Source of the DNA: an uncultured Actinomycetes bacterium
GTDB lineage: Bacteria; Actinomycetota; Acidimicrobiia; Acidimicrobiales; RAAP-2
NCBI GenBank assembly: GCA_903854175.1
Contig: CAINVQ010000074.1
Span: 1 to 11,079 of the forward strand
Length of the DNA: 11,079 nucleotides
Direction: 5' to 3'
Below, in pieces: positions 8,288 through 11,079 of the stretch. Positions within the stretch are counted from its first letter, which is position 1. Each line of letters opens with the position of its first letter. The position numbers were made by a program, and so were the translations under genes. The notes beneath the pieces are model-generated. The model was not told the DNA's origin. It saw only the letters and a list, made by a program, of their open reading frames with translations, and made no database searches.

Positions 8288-9355
8288 GTGAGTAAGAAAG
8301 TGATCATCGTTGGTGGCGGAATTATTGGCCTTCTCAGTGCGTATCGTCTCGCAAAAAGTGGATTTTCTGTTGAAATTTTCGACCCCGCTATTGGTCGTGG
8401 GGCAACATTCGCCGCCGCAGGGATGCTCGCTCCGGGCGGAGAAATTACGAGTGGTGAAGAGTCACAGTTCCAGATTCAGCTGAGCTCTCCTTCTGAATGG
8501 GCAAGCGTTTCGCGCGAAATTGTCACTGATGGATCCGGTCTTATTGATGTTCACAATGTTGGAACTCTGTACGTTGGCTGGGACAATAGTGACCGACGAC
8601 TTATTCAACAGCATTTCGATCTTGCAACAGAGTTCAATGCTGATGTTGTAGACGTTGATCGTGAGAACCACCACAGCATGTTTGAACATATATCACCTCG
8701 TATTTCAGATGGAATTCTCCTTGGTGGTGACGCTTGGGTTGATCCAGATCAAGTAGTTGATGTACTTAAAGATGCGCTCGCAAAACTTGACGTGATAGTC
8801 CATAATGAACTCGTCGAGGAAATTCTCAGCCCGTCAACGGGCGTACAGCTACGAACGACTGCGGGTTCGTTCAGCGCTGACGTTGGTTTAATTGCAACTG
8901 GTTCTTCTGTCCTTCCCAAGGGAACGCTCACGAGCGGCGAGAATGTTGTTCGCCCCGTCAGAGGGATGACTGTTCACTTTCAAGGTTTTGATCGAAGCGA
9001 TCAGCCAATGGTTCGTGGGTTCATTAGAGGGCGAAGAATCTATTTGGTAAGTCGACCAGGCGGTTACAACGTTGTTGGGGCTTCATCTGATGAAACCGGT
9101 GTAGCAATAGTTGAAGCGGGTGAACTCCAGCGACTACTTCGTGACGCGCTCGAACTGTTTCCAGCATTAGAAACTGCTGAAATTGTTGAAACTCGAATTG
9201 GACTTCGACCCGCTGCGCCAAATCACGAACCATTCTTTGAAGAGCTTGGTAATCCGAATTGGGCCTGGAGTTCTGGCCATTATCGACATGGAATTACCCT
9301 TGCACCTAGAACTTCTAATCAAGTACTGCAGTTCGCTCAGGCGGTCACTCAATGA
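8288..9355 (+). CDS. thiO: glycine oxidase of thiamin biosynthesis
   Basis: ThiO is an FAD flavoenzyme of the DAO (D-amino-acid oxidase) family that oxidises glycine to dehydroglycine, used with ThiS-thiocarboxylate to build the thiamin thiazole. The protein is 355 residues, close to the usual 365-380. The FAD dinucleotide motif VIIVGGGIIGLLSA is at 5-18 and the FAD/substrate loop GRGATFAAAGMLAPGGE at 36-52. The DAO-family mid motif VRPVRGMTVHF is at 221-231. Near the C-terminus TRIGLRPAAPNHEP (302-315) and GHYRHGITLAP (330-340) hold the arginine and glycine-rich segments that bind substrate carboxylate and FAD in ThiO. GTG at 8288 begins just before the nucleotide-binding strand; a GTG at 8300 is the only close alternative. 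It overlaps thiS by ATGA, and this pairing strongly supports ThiO over other DAO-family oxidases. It is divergent from gltB, 82 bases away. Confidence 0.92.
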   Translation: MSKKVIIVGGGIIGLLSAYRLAKSGFSVEIFDPAIGRGATFAAAGMLAPGGEITSGEESQFQIQLSSPSEWASVSREIVTDGSGLIDVHNVGTLYVGWDNSDRRLIQQHFDLATEFNADVVDVDRENHHSMFEHISPRISDGILLGGDAWVDPDQVVDVLKDALAKLDVIVHNELVEEILSPSTGVQLRTTAGSFSADVGLIATGSSVLPKGTLTSGENVVRPVRGMTVHFQGFDRSDQPMVRGFIRGRRIYLVSRPGGYNVVGASSDETGVAIVEAGELQRLLRDALELFPALETAEIVETRIGLRPAAPNHEPFFEELGNPNWAWSSGHYRHGITLAPRTSNQVLQFAQAVTQ

Positions 9356-9540
9356 ATTTGAACGGTGAGTCCTTACAGTTTCAAGGCACAGTTGAACAAC
9401 TGCTTGTGAACCGCTCAATTGCGCCTCGCGGTATTGCGGTCGCGATAAACGGGGAAATTGTTAGCAAATCAGCATGGGCAACAACGACAGTTCAAGACAG
9501 TGATGTAATTGAGATAGTGAGTGCCGCTGCAGGCGGCTAG
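9352..9540 (+). CDS. thiS: sulfur carrier protein ThiS
   Basis: ThiS is a ubiquitin-fold (beta-grasp) carrier whose C-terminal Gly-Gly is adenylated by ThiF or an equivalent and then converted to a thiocarboxylate that donates sulfur to the thiazole ring. The protein has 62 residues, typical for the family. It begins MNLNGES, carries the RGIAVAINGEIVSKSAW strand segment at 26-42, and ends in DVIEIVSAAAGG, with the diagnostic terminal GG just before the TAG. Its ATG overlaps the thiO TGA as ATGA, and an AGGCGG ribosome site lies seven bases upstream, so it is translationally coupled. The next gene in many thi clusters, thiG, is absent here; instead a 52-codon ORF starts 12 bases downstream. 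Confidence 0.93.
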   Translation: MNLNGESLQFQGTVEQLLVNRSIAPRGIAVAINGEIVSKSAWATTTVQDSDVIEIVSAAAGG

Positions 9541-9552
9541 AAAGTTCTACCT

Positions 9553-9711
9553 ATGACAATCAATAATGATCTCGTAACAGCAATTGAAGAACGTATTGCT
9601 GAGGCAATAAAAAATAAACTTCCTGGAGAAATTGTTTTACAGCTCTGTGAGGCTCGTGCATGGTTATTGCAACCAGATCAGTCACACGGTTCTCAAAGAT
9701 CAAGTCAATAA
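9553..9711 (+). CDS. predicted 52-aa protein of unknown function downstream of thiS
   Basis: An ATG at 9553 opens 52 codons to TAA at 9709-9711, starting 12 bases after the thiS stop with a GAAAG ribosome-like site nine bases upstream. The product begins MTINNDLVTAIEERIAEAI, continues KNKLPGEIVLQLCEARAWLL and ends in a polar Ser/Gln tail. Two amphipathic helices separated by a Pro-Gly turn are predicted by eye. It does not resemble the N-terminus of ThiG, ThiF or ThiE. The spacing suggests co-transcription with thiOS. It may be a real small protein or a chance ORF filling the gap before the tRNA; no family is recognised. Confidence 0.45.
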   Translation: MTINNDLVTAIEERIAEAIKNKLPGEIVLQLCEARAWLLQPDQSHGSQRSSQ

Positions 9712-9735
9712 AGCACGACTAGGATTTTTTCTTCA

Positions 9736-9814
9736 CGGGCTGTGGCTTAGTTTGGTCTAGAGCGCTCGGCTGGGGGCCGAGAGATCGGGAGTTCAAATCT
9801 CCCCAGCCCGACCA
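9736..9814 (+). tRNA. tRNA-Pro(GGG), CCA encoded
   Basis: The 79-base cloverleaf folds completely. The acceptor stem CGGGCTG/CAGCCCG has seven Watson-Crick pairs; the D stem is GCTT with AGC preceded by a G (one G-U pair), and the D loop AGTTTGGTCTA contains the conserved GG. The anticodon stem is CTCGG/CCGAG with loop CTGGGGG, giving anticodon GGG at 9772-9774, which reads CCC and CCU. The variable loop is AGATC, the T arm GGGAG-TTCAAAT-CTCCC, the discriminator A, and CCA at 9812-9814 is encoded. C1-G72 with A73 agrees with bacterial tRNA-Pro identity. Loop positions 32 (C) and 38 (G) could pair. The hydrolase gene begins 23 bases downstream. Confidence 0.97.
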
Positions 9815-9825
9815 AAATCTCGATG

Positions 9826-9831
9826 TATGTT
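9826..9831 (+). promoter_or_regulatory. candidate -10 element giving a leaderless hydrolase mRNA
   Basis: TATGTT matches TANNNT and ends six bases before the ATG at 9838, the same geometry as the thiO candidate. A -35 would fall in the 3' end of the tRNA gene, where none is recognisable. If it is used, it excludes the upstream ATG at 9823, which lies before it. Co-transcription with the tRNA is the alternative. Confidence 0.35.
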
Positions 9832-9837
9832 TATTCA

Positions 9838-10572
9838 ATGATCGTTCTTGTACACGGAGTTCCAGAAACTGCAGATCTCTGGAACAAATTAAGACCACAT
9901 TTACAGGGCGATTCTGTTGCTCTCTCGCTTCCTGGATTTGGTTGCGAGCGACCCGCTGGGTTCGCAGCCACTAAAGACGACTACGCGAACTGGCTAGTTC
10001 AAGAACTTTCGAAGATTAACGAACCAATTGATTTGATTGGTCATGACTGGGGTGCACTTCTCACCTACCGAGTCGCTACTAATCATGGCGAGCTTCTTCA
10101 CTCGTGGGCGGCAGAGCTAAGTAATGCTCTTCATCCATCGTATGTATGGCACGACTTCGCTCAAATTTGGCAGACCCCAGGTGACGGTGAAGAGTTTTTC
10201 AAAAATCAACTCACACAACCTATTGAAGCAAGAGCAGCTGTGTTTGAGATGTTCGGTGTTGCTAAAAATGACGCTACTGAACTTGCGGATAAAGCAGATG
10301 AAACTATGAGCAGCTGTATTCTCGATCTCTACCGTTCAGCAACTCCTAATCCGTATGCCACGTGGGGTGCACAAATTTCTAAGACAATCGCTCCTGGAAT
10401 GGTTTTGATTCCAACTGAAGACCCATTCGGTGATGAAACAGCTTCGCTAGAGATGGCCTCAATGCTTGGCGCAACTACGAGCAAGCTCGAAGGTCTAAGT
10501 CACTGGTGGATGCTGCAAGACCCCGAGCGAGCTGCTGGAACCATCAATCAGTTCATTACATCTGTTAAATAG
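9838..10572 (+). CDS. alpha/beta hydrolase with Asp nucleophile (epoxide hydrolase/dehalogenase-like)
   Basis: This is a cytoplasmic alpha/beta-fold hydrolase of 244 residues from ATG 9838 (MIVLVHGVPE), shorter than the usual 280-330. The oxyanion motif HGVP is at 6-9. The nucleophile elbow GHDWG gives Asp70, so the enzyme should form an ester intermediate like epoxide hydrolases and haloalkane dehalogenases rather than act as a serine esterase. The acid is probably D195 in PTEDPFGDE and the base H222 in LSHWWM. HGxP and a cap segment LDLYRSATPN (Tyr165) favour an epoxide-hydrolase-like protein, but where the cap usually has YFQxPG this one reads IWQTPG (110-115), so the first lid tyrosine is absent. 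Substrate is unknown. An in-frame ATG at 9823 would add five residues; I prefer 9838 because of the family N-terminus and the -10-like hexamer. It converges on the FAH-family gene 10 bases downstream. Confidence 0.85.
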   Translation: MIVLVHGVPETADLWNKLRPHLQGDSVALSLPGFGCERPAGFAATKDDYANWLVQELSKINEPIDLIGHDWGALLTYRVATNHGELLHSWAAELSNALHPSYVWHDFAQIWQTPGDGEEFFKNQLTQPIEARAAVFEMFGVAKNDATELADKADETMSSCILDLYRSATPNPYATWGAQISKTIAPGMVLIPTEDPFGDETASLEMASMLGATTSKLEGLSHWWMLQDPERAAGTINQFITSVK

Positions 10573-10590
10573 CCTTTAGGGCTTACTTAA
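10565..10590. terminator. possible bidirectional terminator hairpin
   Basis: An imperfect inverted repeat pairs TTAA...TAGCC with GGCT...TTAA around the loop TTTAG, spanning the stop codons of the two convergent genes. The GC core is only four pairs, there is one mismatch and one bulge, and neither side has a strong T tract. The position between convergent genes is the main support. Confidence 0.25.
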
Positions 10591-11079
10591 CGCCTTTGTT
10601 GTGAAGTGTTCCGAGCCCATCGATTGTTGTTTCGACAAGGTCACCAGGCTTCAAGAAAATCTTTGGGGTCTGTCCTTGGCCAACACCGTGAGGACTTCCA
10701 GTGAACATAATGTCCCCAGGACGAATTTCACAGACTGATGAAACATACGAAACAAGCTCCGCAACAGTAAAGACCATGTCGCTGGTATTCGAGTTCTGGT
10801 ATTTGGTTCCGTTGACTACGCAGCTAATTCGAAGATCATTTGGATTTTCGATGTCATCAGCCGTTGTGAGCCATGGTCCAATTGGTGAAAAGTTCTCGTG
10901 CGACTTTCCAAAGGAGAACTGTGCTGGCGAGCCAGCCATTTGTAGTTCACGATCACTCAGATCGTTTCCAGTGCAGTAACCAGCAACGTAGCCAAGTGCA
11001 TCTTGTACCGAAACGTTTCAAGCACGCTTACCGAAGACAACCACCAGTTCTGCTTCCCAGTCAGTAGTTTCTGATGGAA
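10583..11079 (-). pseudogene. fumarylacetoacetate hydrolase family gene, 3' part, interrupted by in-frame TGA
   Basis: The minus-strand frame ends in TAA at 10583-10585 and matches the FAH family: DWEAELVVVFGKRA near the window edge, then DALGYVAGYCTGNDLSDREL, GKSHENFSPIGPWL, CEIRPGDIMFTGSPHGVG and a final KPGDLVETTIDGLGTL segment. Members are metal-dependent hydrolases or decarboxylases of beta-keto-type acids (fumarylacetoacetate, acylpyruvates, 2-oxohept-3-ene-dioate). Right after GKRA comes TGA at 11018-11020, where relatives usually have a basic or other non-conserved residue, and the frame continues cleanly on both sides. The stop separates the ExE metal ligands (WEAE) from the next ligand Asp (GNDLSD), so neither half alone should be active. 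The downstream ATG at 10939 would give a 118-residue fragment lacking the ExE. A single C-to-T change in a CGA codon would explain it; a sequencing or assembly error is an equal possibility. The gene continues beyond the window. Confidence 0.65.

Noticed and set aside
9721..9735. Intrinsic terminator before the tRNA (TTTTTT at 9725-9730)
   Set aside because: No inverted repeat precedes the T run.
11010..11020. TGA in the FAH gene as a selenocysteine codon
   Set aside because: Relatives do not have a catalytic cysteine at this place, and only a short palindrome (GAAACGTTTC) without a hairpin loop follows, not a SECIS element.
9353..11020. TGA reassigned to tryptophan in this genome
   Set aside because: thiO ends in TGA at the family-expected position with an ATGA overlap to thiS, and tryptophan is encoded by TGG throughout.

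Overview
The window is ordinary chromosomal housekeeping DNA from a bacterium of moderate GC (mid-40s percent by eye, not computed) with tightly packed genes: stop and start codons overlap repeatedly, and the longest stretch without a gene is about 80 bases. Several features fit a small-genome, probably aquatic actinobacterium, with Acidimicrobiia-like lineages a reasonable guess: a bacterial-type NADPH glutamate synthase, an AlkK/DmdB-like acyl-CoA ligase, a LOG protein with a C-terminal extension, and two genes that look leaderless. This placement is inference; no marker gene here settles it.

Layout. Positions 1-480 (+) hold the 3' part of a LOG-family (cytokinin-riboside phosphoribohydrolase-like) gene. 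It meets, tail to tail with a 4-base overlap, a minus-strand block running from about 8205 down to 477: gltB (glutamate synthase large subunit), gltD (small subunit, overlapping gltB), a medium/long-chain acyl-CoA ligase, and an unrecognised 65-residue helical protein whose start overlaps the ligase stop by one base. These four look like one transcription unit driven from the 8206-8287 intergenic region. gltBD makes glutamate from glutamine and 2-oxoglutarate; the ligase activates fatty or related acids to CoA thioesters.

Divergently from gltB, the plus strand carries thiO (glycine oxidase) and thiS (sulfur carrier), overlapping by ATGA. They supply dehydroglycine and the thiocarboxylate sulfur carrier for the thiamin thiazole ring. 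The expected partner thiG does not follow. Instead there is a 52-codon ORF of unknown function (9553-9711), then a tRNA-Pro(GGG) gene with encoded CCA (9736-9814), and a small alpha/beta hydrolase with an Asp nucleophile (9838-10572). The right edge carries, on the minus strand, the 3' part of a fumarylacetoacetate hydrolase (FAH) family gene interrupted by an in-frame TGA.

No mobile element, CRISPR array, prophage or obvious new multi-gene system is visible. The points most worth a second look are the in-frame TGA in the FAH gene, the matched leaderless-type promoter geometry at thiO and at the hydrolase, the two small unrecognised proteins, a possible Watson-Crick 32-38 pair in the tRNA-Pro anticodon loop, and the missing first lid tyrosine in the hydrolase.
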